Part shown: piece after piece, positions 53,760 through 63,603 of the stretch
Position numbering within the stretch: position 1 is the stretch's first letter
Layout: each line of letters starts with the position of its first letter
From: SZUA-547 sp963669315
GTDB lineage: Bacteria > Pseudomonadota > Alphaproteobacteria > Rhodobacterales > Rhodobacteraceae
Direction: 5' to 3'
Length of the DNA: 64,000 nt
Assembly (NCBI GenBank): GCA_963669315.1
Contig: OY770021.1
Location: 1 to 64,000 of the forward strand
Position numbers and translations under genes: made by a program
The notes under the pieces: model-generated
Seen by the model: only the letters and a program-made list of their open reading frames with translations
What the model was told of the DNA's origin: nothing
Database searches by the model: none

Positions 53760-55115
53760 TCAGCGGAACGCGTATAGTCGCCCACTGTTCGAGAGCAGAT
53801 ATACAGCGCCGCCAACGACGATCGGGGGCAGAGAAGATCCATCGCCCAGTTCATCGTCGAACGTGCGTCGTGCGCCATCCACGGCGTCGAGCACTATCAA
53901 CCCTTCTTCGCTGGAGGAGACATAGACCTTGCCTCCCGCGACAACCGGACCTGCATAGGCGATCGCCTCTTCCCGGTCGTCGGGATCTGCGAAGGCGGGA
54001 AGCGGCGTTTCCCAAATGGTCTCGCCCGTCAGTGCGCGAAGCCGAACCACACGGGCGTCATCGGTGACGGCGAAAACTGTCTCACCGACAACCCAGACTG
54101 GACCAACGGCTCCGAAGCGGCGTTCCCAGACCCGGCGCCCGGCGCGTCCTTCGATCGCGATTGTCAAACCGCTCTGATTTGCTGCGAAGATCCCTTGTCC
54201 CGCGATCACGGGATCGCCGGTGATGTCATTGATGACGGATCGGGCGGTTCCACGACGTCCCGACGACAGCACTTCGGCCCAAACGCGGGCGCCGGATGAG
54301 GCGCGCACCGCCATCAACTCACCAGATGCGAAAGGCAGAATAAGCGCCTCTCCGGTCACAGCGGGGCTGGCGCCCCCCAAGAGGCCGAGCGTGCCGGACG
54401 ACCCCTGAATGCGCCAGAGTATGGTTCCGTCCGCCGCTGAAATGGCGAACGCGCCATTGTCGCGTGTGACGGCGAAGACTCTACCGTTCTCGACGGTTGG
54501 GGCCGCGCGCATCGGCGCGTCCAGCCTGCGGCGCCACAGCTCCGCCCCATCGGTTGCGGCGAGGGCGATTATTTCTCCAAATCCAGTTGCGGCGTAAATA
54601 ACGCCATTTTCGAACGCCACTCCACCGCCGAAACCGTCCTCTCCGCCTTCTTCTTCAGGGGCCAGATCGACCTCCCATCGCCGGGCGCCGTCCGTTGTGG
54701 AAATGGCGGTCACGACCGCCTCTCCATCGAGAACATAGGCGACGCCGCTGGCCACAATCGGCGCGGCGGTGATCGGCGCATCGTCACTCCCATAGCCGGC
54801 GTCGGCGGACCAGGCGAGGCGAAGCGAAGATGGACCAGCCAGATGGCCCGGCGCATGCGACGGGATGCCGTTCACATGTGTCCAGTCCGTCAAAGCGACC
54901 GCGGGCGGCAACTGCGAAAGGCCAGCAACGACCGTAGGATCCACGACGCCTTCCGATCGCGTTTCACGAAGCGGAATCCGCTCTCCAGGCAATGGTGGAT
55001 CGGGCGTTTCGGTATCTCCCAAAAATCCACCGCAGGCCGACAGCAGCAAGCCCAAGGCCAAGGTCAGCCCGGCGCGCGTCGATTTGGCTGCGCGGGCGGA
55101 ACAAATTCGGCTCAT
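53760..55115 (-). CDS. bamB: BamB-like PQQ-repeat outer-membrane assembly lipoprotein
   Basis: A 451-residue protein with a lipoprotein signal (LTLALGLLLSAC, Cys about 27) and an eight-bladed beta-propeller of PQQ-like repeats (GVAYVLDGEAVVTAISTTDGARRWEVDL; GVIYAATGFGEIIALAATDGAELWRRRL; GKVYVSSSEEGLIVLDAVDGARRTF). BamB scaffolds the BAM complex that inserts outer-membrane proteins. Location between a TPR protein and der supports BamB over an unrelated PQQ dehydrogenase. Confidence 0.9.
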   Translation of the reverse strand: MSRICSARAAKSTRAGLTLALGLLLSACGGFLGDTETPDPPLPGERIPLRETRSEGVVDPTVVAGLSQLPPAVALTDWTHVNGIPSHAPGHLAGPSSLRLAWSADAGYGSDDAPITAAPIVASGVAYVLDGEAVVTAISTTDGARRWEVDLAPEEEGGEDGFGGGVAFENGVIYAATGFGEIIALAATDGAELWRRRLDAPMRAAPTVENGRVFAVTRDNGAFAISAADGTILWRIQGSSGTLGLLGGASPAVTGEALILPFASGELMAVRASSGARVWAEVLSSGRRGTARSVINDITGDPVIAGQGIFAANQSGLTIAIEGRAGRRVWERRFGAVGPVWVVGETVFAVTDDARVVRLRALTGETIWETPLPAFADPDDREEAIAYAGPVVAGGKVYVSSSEEGLIVLDAVDGARRTFDDELGDGSSLPPIVVGGAVYLLSNSGRLYAFR

Positions 55116-55209
55116 TGAGATTACCCTTTCTCGGATGCGGATGCGGATTCGTAGTATTCGATGCTCTTTCGCCCTGTTTCAAGCAACGAGGCGACGCAGC
55201 GTCGGATCG

Positions 55210-55860
55210 TCAACCCGGCTCAACGCCGATCGAGCGGAGGAACTCCGCCGCCCTGCCCTGCAGCGGCGGGGTCGCCCCAGGATCGTTCAGAACTGTCTCG
55301 AATGCTTTTTGAGCGGCGTCGACATCGCCGGACAGAGCATGCGCGATACCCTGCAACTCAATCGCCAGTAAGCGATAGGGCTCTCCCTCGACCGCCAAGG
55401 GTTCAAGCGCGGCCAACGCCTTGTCAGTCTCGCCCGCGTCCAGGGTCAGCGCCGCGGACTTAAGGTCCGCCAGCGCGCTCCACCGCTTCGGTTGCGCTGC
55501 GTCGGCGGAGATTTGAGCGTAGATCTCCTGCGCGCGATCGACATCGCCAGCGTCGGCGGCGGCGGCGGCCTCTCCAAATTTCGCCAAATGGGCGGAACCG
55601 GCGAATTCAGTCCCCGCCATCGCGAAAGCATCGGCGCGCGCGGCGGCGTCTTCGAGTTGAGAGGCTGCAGCGAGAGCGCCTCCGGCCTCTTGAGCCATGG
55701 AGCGCTGTTCATTCACACGCCATTGCCAGGCGGCCGCGCCAGCGACGATCAAAAAGACGCCACCCAGAATGTACGGGCCATAGCGTTTCCAAAGACCGAA
55801 CATTCGGTCCTGCCGGACCTCTTCGGTCACTTCGTGAATAAAGGAATCGGTGTCGGCCAC
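55210..55860 (-). CDS. YfgM-like TPR membrane protein
   Basis: A 216-residue protein with one N-terminal helix (YGPYILGGVFLIVAGAAAWQWRV, about residues 28-50) and a periplasmic Ala-rich domain of TPR-like repeats (ALEPLAVEGEPYRLLAIELQGIAHALSGDVDAAQKAF). It belongs to the tetratricopeptide family that precedes bamB in many proteobacteria; E. coli YfgM is a chaperone partner of the Sec translocon. It is the first gene of the TPR-bamB-der group. Confidence 0.88.
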   Translation of the reverse strand: MADTDSFIHEVTEEVRQDRMFGLWKRYGPYILGGVFLIVAGAAAWQWRVNEQRSMAQEAGGALAAASQLEDAAARADAFAMAGTEFAGSAHLAKFGEAAAAADAGDVDRAQEIYAQISADAAQPKRWSALADLKSAALTLDAGETDKALAALEPLAVEGEPYRLLAIELQGIAHALSGDVDAAQKAFETVLNDPGATPPLQGRAAEFLRSIGVEPG

Positions 55861-56059
55861 CCGCTCACTCCATCGGCGATTCGCATTTGGGCGAACCTAG
55901 CGGCCCTTGCGCCCAGTGCAAATGGCTGAGCACGCGTTATCGGACAGCTGAGCCAAAATTGAAGCAACACGCGCCATCGCTCTTGCGAAACACCGACGGA
56001 GAAATAAGTGAGGGGCGTAGGATACTGGTATACTCGCGCCGAAAATACGCGGAGCAATC

Positions 56060-57151
56060 ATGCGCATCACATCGATAATCGCCGCCTGTCTTGTGGCGGT
56101 GGGAATTTTTCTGTGGGTCAATCCGCAGATTCTCGGTGGGCCTAATGGTCGGTCGCCTGCGCCCACCGCAGAGGCGGCGCCGGCAGCGACGGCAAAGACC
56201 GGCGTGACGGCCGTTCAAACGTATCTCAGCGCGCCGCAACCGCTCGAATCGGTCATCCGCCTGCGCGGGCGGACCGAGGCGCACAGATCACTTGACGTTC
56301 GGACAGAGACCGAAGGTCTGACGGTGTCCCATGCGACCCGAAAGGGCGCGCAAGTGGCCGAGGGCGACCTATTGTGCCAAATCGCGCCGGGTTCGCGGCT
56401 GGCCGATCTGGCGGAGGCGAACGCCAAACTTTCCGAGGCGCAAACGTTGCATGAGGCCGCGGAGAATCTCAGCCGAAAGGGTATTCTTTCAAACACCGAC
56501 GCCGCCACGCGGCTCGCGAATCTGGAAGCCGCGCGGGCGCGCGTCGCGGCGATGGAGCTGGATATTCGGCGCCTTGAGGTCCGCGCGCCTTTTGACGGTC
56601 GGCTGGAGACGGACACCGCAGAGCGCGGCGCACTGCTGATTGTGGGCGACGCCTGCGCCACCCTCATCGCTCTCGACCCGATCAAGCTGATCGCCTATGC
56701 GCCCGAGCGGGATGTCGACAAACTGACATTGGGAGCGCGCGCGCGCGCGCGTCTTGCCACCGGCGCAGAAATCACCGGTGAAATCAGCTTCATCTCACGC
56801 TCGGCCGATCCAGCCACAAGGACATTCCTGGTCGAGGTTCAGGCGCCGAACCCGGACGGCGCGATCCGCGACGGGCTGACGGCGGAAATCTATATGCCGG
56901 TTCACAGCGACGAGGCCCATCTCGTGCCCCGCACGGCGCTGACATTGGACAGCGCGGGCCGCCTGGGCGTCAAAACAGTTGAGGACGGCGTCGTCGCCTT
57001 CAATGCCGTCGGAATCGCAAGCGCCGCCGAGGACGGGGTTTGGGTCAACGGGCTGACGGGCGTAGCGGAGGTGATCGTCGTCGGGCAGGAGTTCGTCACC
57101 GAGGGCCGCGAGGTGGAGACCGCGCGCATATCGCCTGAGGCGCTGCAATGA
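56060..57151 (+). CDS. RND efflux periplasmic adaptor (HlyD/MFP family)
   Basis: A 363-residue membrane-fusion protein anchored by an N-terminal helix (ITSIIAACLVAVGIFLWV). The barrel-sandwich halves are seen at SVIRLRGRTEAHRSLDVRTETEG and LEVRAPFDGRLE, with a hairpin between (KLSEAQTLHEAAENLSRKG) and a beta-barrel region near SADPATRTFLVEVQAPN. It links the downstream RND pump to an outer-membrane channel. Its stop overlaps the pump gene (ATGA). Confidence 0.92.
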   Translation: MRITSIIAACLVAVGIFLWVNPQILGGPNGRSPAPTAEAAPAATAKTGVTAVQTYLSAPQPLESVIRLRGRTEAHRSLDVRTETEGLTVSHATRKGAQVAEGDLLCQIAPGSRLADLAEANAKLSEAQTLHEAAENLSRKGILSNTDAATRLANLEAARARVAAMELDIRRLEVRAPFDGRLETDTAERGALLIVGDACATLIALDPIKLIAYAPERDVDKLTLGARARARLATGAEITGEISFISRSADPATRTFLVEVQAPNPDGAIRDGLTAEIYMPVHSDEAHLVPRTALTLDSAGRLGVKTVEDGVVAFNAVGIASAAEDGVWVNGLTGVAEVIVVGQEFVTEGREVETARISPEALQ

Positions 57152-60100
57152 CCTCGAATCCGGTCGTTGCATGGGCCGTGGCGCGGGCCCGCATGATCTT
57201 CTTCTTCGTCGTTCTGTCACTCGGCGCGGGGTATTTCGCCTATACAGGCTTGCCGAAGGAAGGCAGCCCGAACATCGATATCCCGCTGCTCTATATTTCG
57301 GTGCCCTACCCCGGAGTATCCGCCGAGGATTCCGAGCAGCTGATCGTCAAGCCGCTAGAAAATGAACTGCGCTCGATCGAGGGCGTGGAGAAAATGACGT
57401 CTTTCGCCTCGGAAGGGCATGCTGGCGTTCTGCTGGAGTTCGACTTCAACTGGGACAAGCCCGCCACCGTCGCCGAAGTGCGCGAAAAGGTGGACGACGC
57501 GCAGGCCGAGTTTCCAGGCGACGCCGAGGAGCCCTCGGTCAACGAGGTGAATTTCAGCGCATTTCCAATCCTGATCATCTCACTTTCCGGAGATGTGCCT
57601 GAGCGGACTTTACTGCAATACGCCAAAGACTTGCAGAAGGAAGTTGAGGCGTTAACGCCAGTGCTTGAGGCCGGTATGGCCGGGCGGCGCGACGAAATGC
57701 TGGAGCTGGTCGTGGATCCGGTCAAGCTGGAGGCCTATGACGTCACCGCCGCCGAGTTGCTGCAGGTCGTCAGCGCAAACAACAGGTTGGTTGCGGCCGG
57801 CGCGATGGAATCGGGCGCGGGCGCGTTCAGCGTGAAATTGCCGGGCGCGTTCGAGACTGCGGAAGACCTGTACGCTTTGCCGATCAAGGTGACCGGCGAC
57901 CGGATCGTCACGGTAGAGGATCTGGCCGAAATCCGCCGCACATTCGAAGATCCTGACGGCACCGCGCGCTTTAACGGCGAATCCACTATCGCGCTGCAGG
58001 TCAAAAAGCGCCTTGGCGAGAACATCATCGACACGGTGGATCTCGTGAAGGCGACAGTCGCCGAAGAGATCAAAACCTGGCCGCAGCCGTTGCGTGACCA
58101 AGTGCGGATCGACTTTTCCATGGACGAGTCCGAGCAGGTCAAGGGCATGGTCGGCCAGCTTGAATCCAGCGTTCTGACGGCCGTCTCGCTGGTGATGATC
58201 GTGGTTCTCGCGGCGCTTGGCCTGCGCGCGGCGATGCTGGTCGGGCTCGCCATACCCTGCTCATTCCTTTTGACCTTCGCGTTGATGGCGGTGCTGGGCC
58301 AGCCGATCAACAACATGGTCATGTTCGGGCTGATCCTGGCGGTCGGCATGCTGGTCGACGGCGCGATCGTGGTGACCGAATACGCCGACAAACGCATCGC
58401 TGAGGGGTCCGGCCCGATGCGCGCCTATGGCGAGGCGGCGTCACGAATGTTCTGGCCCATCGTCAGTTCCACCGCGACCACGCTGTGCGCCTTTCTGCCG
58501 ATGCTGTTCTGGCCTGGCATGCCGGGGCAGTTCATGGGGCAGCTACCGGTGACGCTGATTTTCGTTCTCTCGGCCTCTCTGATCGTGGCGCTGGTCTATC
58601 TGCCGGTTCTGGGCGGCGTGGCGGGCCGCCTGAACCGAGAATTCGACCATCTCACGGAGAATATTCGCGCGCGGCTGGGCCGTCCGCCCAAGGCCGCGCC
58701 GGTCGAGCGCCCCTATCGCCGCAGCCGCTTCGGCCATGTGATCGCTGCGCTGACCGGCAACCCAATCACTCCGTTCATCGCCCTGGCCGTCGCGGGCGCC
58801 GCGATCGTCGGCGTGTTCATGACCTTTGGCGAGAAGAGCAAGGGGGTCGAATTCTTCGTTGAGACGGAGCCCGAGCGCGCGATCATCTATGTCCGGGCGC
58901 GGGGAAATATGTCGCTGGACGAAAAAGACCGTCTGGTTCGGATGGTCGAGGACCGGGTGCTGGCGGTAGAGGGTCTGCGTTCGGTCTTCGCCTCCGCCGG
59001 CGACAGCGGTCTGGACCAGCGCGGCGGCGAGGCTCCACAGGACACGATCGGTCAGGTGCAGATTGAGATGGATCTCTGCGGCAGCGAATGTCGCGGGGCG
59101 GAGACCATCGCCAAGGTCGAAGCCGCGATCGCCAATGTGCCCGGCGTGATCGCGGAGCTCGCGAAGCAGGAGGATGGCCCCCAGCAAGGCAAGCCGGTGC
59201 AGCTGCGGCTGACCTCTGACAATTGGGAGGATCTTCTGGCCGCCACCGCGTTGGCGCGCGAGCGGTTCGCGCAGATTGAGGGGCTGGTCAATATCGACGA
59301 CATGCGCCCCCTGCCCGGCATCGACTGGCGTCTTGAGATTAACCGGACGCAAGCCGGTCGGTTCGGCGCGAATATCGAAACCGTCGGCACGGTGCTGCAA
59401 CTCGCCACCCGTGGCGCGAACTTGGGAACCTATCGTCCCTCTGATTCAGATGAGGAGCTGGATATCCGCGCCCGTTTCCCGGAAGCGGACCGCAATATCG
59501 ACACGCTGGACACACTCCGCCTGCGGACGGAGAGCGGGTTGGTGCCGATGTCGAATTTCATCACGCGCGAAGCGGCGCCCAAGCTGGGTGAGATCAACCG
59601 GTTCGATCGGGAGCGGTACTTCCTGGTTCGGGCGGATGTGACCGAGTCAGGACTCGAGAACAAGATCGTGCCGCAGCTTCAAGAATGGCTGGAATCCGGC
59701 GCTTTGCCGGCATCTGTCGACTGGACCTTCGCCGGGGATCAGGAAGAGCAGAACGAGAGCATGTCCTTCCTCGGAATGGCGTTCATCGGCGCTTTGGGGC
59801 TGATGTTCGTGATCCTGCTGGCGCAATTCAACAGCTTCTATAACGCATTGCTGGTGCTGGTCGCGGTGGTGATGTCCACCGCGGGCGTGCTGATCGGGAT
59901 GATGGTGATGGGGCAGAAATTCTCAATCATCATGACCGGCACGGGCATCGTCGCGCTGGCCGGAATCGTGGTGAACAACAATATCGTGCTGATCGACACG
60001 TTTCAGGAGCTGTCCCGCAAGATGCCCCGGCTTGAGGCGATCGTGCGAACGGCGGAGATGCGCATCCGACCCGTGCTGCTGACGACCATCACCACGATGG

Positions 60101-60471
60101 CGGGCCTGACACCGATGATGTTCGCGACTTCACTGAACTTCTTCGACCGCTCGATCAGCTTTGGCGCGCCGACCGCGCTCTGGTGGGTGCAGCTGGCGAC
60201 CGCCGTGGTGTTCGGCCTTGGTTTCGCGACGATCCTGACGCTGGTGGTCACACCGACGGCGCTGTCGGCGCGGGAGTGGTTTCGCATCGGCGTGCTGCGC
60301 GGCGACCGCAACGCGATCATCCCGGATGGCGTGCTCCATGATGATGATGTCGTCGTCACCGCGCCCTCAGGCGACGACGGCGGTGATTGGCTGAAGCTGT
60401 TCAAAGCGGCGCGCAAGGGCGAGCCGGGCAACGACCCACGGCGGCCGCCCAGAATCGACGCGGCGGAGTAA
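57148..60471 (+). CDS. RND family efflux permease
   Basis: A 1107-residue proton-driven pump of the AcrB/HAE superfamily. A first helix (MIFFFVVLSLGAGYFAY), two large periplasmic loops, and helix groups around residues 340-500 and 870-1030. The region AVGMLVDGAIVVTEYADKRIAEG near residue 405 carries the proton-relay acidic residue, and GIVVNNNIVLIDTF near 935 the second half. A charged ~70-residue C-terminal tail follows. Substrate unknown. It is translationally coupled to its adaptor and ends directly against the convergent ABC gene. Confidence 0.94.
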   Translation: MTSNPVVAWAVARARMIFFFVVLSLGAGYFAYTGLPKEGSPNIDIPLLYISVPYPGVSAEDSEQLIVKPLENELRSIEGVEKMTSFASEGHAGVLLEFDFNWDKPATVAEVREKVDDAQAEFPGDAEEPSVNEVNFSAFPILIISLSGDVPERTLLQYAKDLQKEVEALTPVLEAGMAGRRDEMLELVVDPVKLEAYDVTAAELLQVVSANNRLVAAGAMESGAGAFSVKLPGAFETAEDLYALPIKVTGDRIVTVEDLAEIRRTFEDPDGTARFNGESTIALQVKKRLGENIIDTVDLVKATVAEEIKTWPQPLRDQVRIDFSMDESEQVKGMVGQLESSVLTAVSLVMIVVLAALGLRAAMLVGLAIPCSFLLTFALMAVLGQPINNMVMFGLILAVGMLVDGAIVVTEYADKRIAEGSGPMRAYGEAASRMFWPIVSSTATTLCAFLPMLFWPGMPGQFMGQLPVTLIFVLSASLIVALVYLPVLGGVAGRLNREFDHLTENIRARLGRPPKAAPVERPYRRSRFGHVIAALTGNPITPFIALAVAGAAIVGVFMTFGEKSKGVEFFVETEPERAIIYVRARGNMSLDEKDRLVRMVEDRVLAVEGLRSVFASAGDSGLDQRGGEAPQDTIGQVQIEMDLCGSECRGAETIAKVEAAIANVPGVIAELAKQEDGPQQGKPVQLRLTSDNWEDLLAATALARERFAQIEGLVNIDDMRPLPGIDWRLEINRTQAGRFGANIETVGTVLQLATRGANLGTYRPSDSDEELDIRARFPEADRNIDTLDTLRLRTESGLVPMSNFITREAAPKLGEINRFDRERYFLVRADVTESGLENKIVPQLQEWLESGALPASVDWTFAGDQEEQNESMSFLGMAFIGALGLMFVILLAQFNSFYNALLVLVAVVMSTAGVLIGMMVMGQKFSIIMTGTGIVALAGIVVNNNIVLIDTFQELSRKMPRLEAIVRTAEMRIRPVLLTTITTMAGLTPMMFATSLNFFDRSISFGAPTALWWVQLATAVVFGLGFATILTLVVTPTALSAREWFRIGVLRGDRNAIIPDGVLHDDDVVVTAPSGDDGGDWLKLFKAARKGEPGNDPRRPPRIDAAE

Positions 60472-62325
60472 TTATTCAGCCGCCGGCGCCGCCTCGACGA
60501 TCTCCGCTTCCTCCTCAGCTTCCTGACGCGCCCACATGGCGGCGTAGCGCCCGCCCGCGCCGACCAGATCTGCGTGGCGGCCGCGCTCCACGATCCGGCC
60601 CTTCTCCAGAACAATGATCTCGTCGCTGTCCACGATGGTCGACAGACGATGCGCGATGGTCACCGTGGTACGATCTTCCGCCAACGCCTTCAGGCTGTCT
60701 TGAATCGCGCGCTCCGTCTGGGTGTCGAGCGCCGAAGTCGCCTCATCAAGGATCAGGATCGGCGGGTTCTTGAGAATGGTTCGGGCGATGGCGACGCGCT
60801 GTTTCTCTCCTCCAGAGAGCTTCAGCCCCCGTTCGCCCACAACCGTGTCATAACCTTCGGGCAGCGACTCGACAAACTCATGAATGCGAGCGGATTTCGC
60901 GGCGTCCACGACTTCTTCCGGCGTCGCGTTCGGCCGACCATAGGCGATGTTGTAGCCGATCGTGTCGTTGAAAAGAACGGTGTCCTGCGGCACCACGCCG
61001 ATGCGCGCGCGCAGGCTTTCCTGCGTCACGTCGCGAATATCCTGCCCGTCGACCCGAATCGCGCCGTCCGAAACGTCATAGAACCGGAACAGAAGGCGGC
61101 TGATGGTGGACTTGCCAGATCCCGACGGGCCGACGATGGCGAGGCTCTTACCACCCGGAATCGTGAAAGAGACGTTGTTCAGGATCTGCCGGTCGCTTTC
61201 ATAGGCGAAGGCGATTCCGTCGAATTCAACTGTGGCGGCGGAGACGTCCAAAGCGCTTGCGTCGGGCTTGTCCTCCACTTCCGCCGGCTCGCCAAGCAAC
61301 TCGAACATCTCTCGCATATCGACCAGCGCCTGCCGGATTTCGCGATAGACCGTGCCCAGGAAGTTCAGCGGCATGGTGATCTGGATCATGAAGGCGTTGA
61401 CCATGACGAAATCGCCCACCGTCAGTGTTCCGTTCGCGACTCCATGCGCCGCCATGCCCATGACCGTCACCAGCCCGCCGGTGATCAGAAACGCCTGCCC
61501 GAAATTAAGGAAGGCGAGCGATTTCGAGGTCTGAATCGCGGCGGTCTCATATCCCTCCATCGAGACGTCGTAGCGCTCCGCCTCCCGCCGTTCGGCGTTG
61601 AAATACTTGACTGTTTCGAAATTCAGCAGGCTGTCGACGGCCTTCTGGTTGGCTTCGGTGTCCCGTTCGTTCATCCGGCGACGAATCTTAACCCGCCATT
61701 CGGTGACGCGGAAGGTGAACCAAGTGTAGACCCCGATGGTGGCCACCACGACCAGGAAATACCAGGCGTTGAATTCGACGAAAAAGATGCCGGCCACGAG
61801 CAACAGCTCGATCCCAAGCGGGATGATCGAGAACAGCATGAAGCGCAGCAGAAACTCGACGCCCTTCACGCCGCGCTCGATAATCCGGCTGAGGCCGCCG
61901 GTCTTGCGGGTGATGTGGAATCGCAGGGAAAGGGCATGGACGTGCTGGAAGGTGCGGATCGCCAGCTTGCGCAGCCCCCTCTGCGCGACCCGCGCGAAGA
62001 CCGCATCGCGGAGTTGCTGAAAGCCGGAGGTCATCAGCCGCGCCGCGCCGTAGGCCAGCACCATCAGGACCGGCAGGGCCAGCAGAGTCTCCATGGTCGG
62101 CTGGCCGCCGTCAGTCGGCGCCAGCGCGTCCACGGCAGCCTTGTAGAAAAAGGGCGTCGAGACCGTCGCGATTTTCGCCATCACCAGAAAAGAAAGCGCG
62201 GCGACCACGCGAATTTTTGTCTCGCCCTCTCCCCTCGGCCAGAGATAGGGCGCGACTTCCAGGACGGTTTTTAACTCGGGCGAGCCCTCCGGCCCGGCGG
62301 GGCCGCGTCGGCTGGGGCGTCTCAT
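60472..62325 (-). CDS. Atm1/ABCB7-type ABC exporter
   Basis: A 617-residue half-transporter: six membrane helices in residues 40-320, then an ATPase with Walker A VGPSGSGKSTISRLLFRFYD near residue 400, signature LSGGEKQRVAIARTILKNP, and Walker B ILILDEATSALDTQTE. Features such as LSLRFHITRKTGGLSRIIERG and NFETVKYFNAERREAERYD match the Atm1 group, which exports glutathione-linked persulfide or metal conjugates and supports Fe-S metabolism. Its stop abuts that of the RND gene with no gap. Confidence 0.92.
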   Translation of the reverse strand: MRRPSRRGPAGPEGSPELKTVLEVAPYLWPRGEGETKIRVVAALSFLVMAKIATVSTPFFYKAAVDALAPTDGGQPTMETLLALPVLMVLAYGAARLMTSGFQQLRDAVFARVAQRGLRKLAIRTFQHVHALSLRFHITRKTGGLSRIIERGVKGVEFLLRFMLFSIIPLGIELLLVAGIFFVEFNAWYFLVVVATIGVYTWFTFRVTEWRVKIRRRMNERDTEANQKAVDSLLNFETVKYFNAERREAERYDVSMEGYETAAIQTSKSLAFLNFGQAFLITGGLVTVMGMAAHGVANGTLTVGDFVMVNAFMIQITMPLNFLGTVYREIRQALVDMREMFELLGEPAEVEDKPDASALDVSAATVEFDGIAFAYESDRQILNNVSFTIPGGKSLAIVGPSGSGKSTISRLLFRFYDVSDGAIRVDGQDIRDVTQESLRARIGVVPQDTVLFNDTIGYNIAYGRPNATPEEVVDAAKSARIHEFVESLPEGYDTVVGERGLKLSGGEKQRVAIARTILKNPPILILDEATSALDTQTERAIQDSLKALAEDRTTVTIAHRLSTIVDSDEIIVLEKGRIVERGRHADLVGAGGRYAAMWARQEAEEEAEIVEAAPAAE

Positions 62326-62373
62326 CTGGACTCTCCGGATTGGGGACGGCGGCGATCGTTACGGGACCGAACC

Positions 62374-63477
62374 CTAACGTGCGGAATCAGGCAAGGCGAA
62401 TATCTGTCCAGGATAGATAAGGTCTGGGTCGCGGATTTGCTCGGTGTTCGCCTGATAAATTTCGGTATAGCGCAGACCTTCTCCATACACTCGGCTGGCG
62501 ATGCGCCACAGGCTGTTGCCCGGCTGAACGACGACCTGGCCATCAGCGACGGCTATGGCGTCATCGGTGGCCCGCTGGAAGGGTGATTCTATGCGGCTGA
62601 GCACGCGGCCGTCCGCCGCCACCTCATCAACTCTCAGGGTGTAGTTGCCCGGCGCGACACCGTTATCCAGCGCCAGGTTCCAGATTCCGTCTACGCCGGT
62701 CGTCGTCTCTCCGACGAATTTGCCGTCTAGATACAGTCTGACAGTCTGCCCGGGCGTCGCGCGACCGGAGATCGTGACCAGTTGCGCCCCGCCATAGGTG
62801 ATAGAATCGAGCGTCACATCCAGTTCGGTGGGAACATCGGGCCGCTGCAACAATTCCGGATTTTCACGATCCGAGCGCAAAACAATCGGAGCGCTTTGCG
62901 GGACGGCCGGCGCGACGATGATTACCGGGTCCGCCGATCGCGCGACAATTCCGTCCGAGCCTCGCGAGGCCAAAGTCAGCGTGCGCGACCCCTCTTCCAG
63001 CGGCTTGGAGGTGACAATGGCGAACTCGCCGCTCGCAGAGGCCTGCGCGCGGGCGACAACTTCTCCGTCCGCCAACAGCTCCACTTCCGCGCCAGGCGCC
63101 GCGCGTCCGGCCACGACGCCGACGCCGTCGGGGGACATGCGAACGATATCGAAACTGGGCTGGGTCGCGCCGTTCGGCTCCGCCTCGGCGTCAGTCTGAT
63201 CGGCGGTCGCCTGACCGACCTCCTCGGACGCTGGCGCCAAAGCGACCTCAAGCGTCTCTTGCGGAGCGGCGTCCGTCGCGGAAACCGAAGCGCTTTGTTC
63301 CGTTTCCAGCGTCGTTGCGTCAGCTGTGGACGCGCTCGGCTCAGTCGTCGCCGCCATCTCAGACGGGGTCGAATCGACGGAAGCGACCTCTTCGCCCTCC
63401 TGCGATATGCTCAGCCACGCGCCAATCGCCCCGACGATCGCAACCGCCCCGACGCCGAAAATAACTCCCTTAGTCAT
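62374..63477 (-). CDS. LysM-domain envelope protein
   Basis: A 367-residue protein with an N-terminal membrane anchor (GVIFGVGAVAIVGAIGAWLSI), a long acidic Ala/Thr/Ser/Glu-rich linker (residues 30-125), two Ig-like segments (SPDGVGVVAGRAAPGAEVELLADGEVVA and GGAQLVTISGRATPGQTVRLYLDGK), and a C-terminal LysM (VVVQPGNSLWRIASRVYGEGLRYTEIYQAN). It should bind peptidoglycan. A longer frame to 63549 is possible, but AAGG before ATG 63477 and the anchor at residue 4 support this start. Confidence 0.88.
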   Translation of the reverse strand: MTKGVIFGVGAVAIVGAIGAWLSISQEGEEVASVDSTPSEMAATTEPSASTADATTLETEQSASVSATDAAPQETLEVALAPASEEVGQATADQTDAEAEPNGATQPSFDIVRMSPDGVGVVAGRAAPGAEVELLADGEVVARAQASASGEFAIVTSKPLEEGSRTLTLASRGSDGIVARSADPVIIVAPAVPQSAPIVLRSDRENPELLQRPDVPTELDVTLDSITYGGAQLVTISGRATPGQTVRLYLDGKFVGETTTGVDGIWNLALDNGVAPGNYTLRVDEVAADGRVLSRIESPFQRATDDAIAVADGQVVVQPGNSLWRIASRVYGEGLRYTEIYQANTEQIRDPDLIYPGQIFALPDSAR

Positions 63478-63603
63478 ATACCCCAGCCTTAAAGGCGTCT
63501 TTCGCGCAGGAACGCGATATGTCGCCAAGTTGACGCTTCCAGCAGGCACAATTCATCATTATCGATGTAATTCAAACCTCTTTCGCGTTGGAAGGTCTCG
63601 CTT

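Noticed and set aside
60574..62274. 566-codon open frame opposite the ABC exporter
   Set aside because: Antisense shadow of a strongly conserved gene; composition dominated by Arg, Asp and His, with no recognisable domain.
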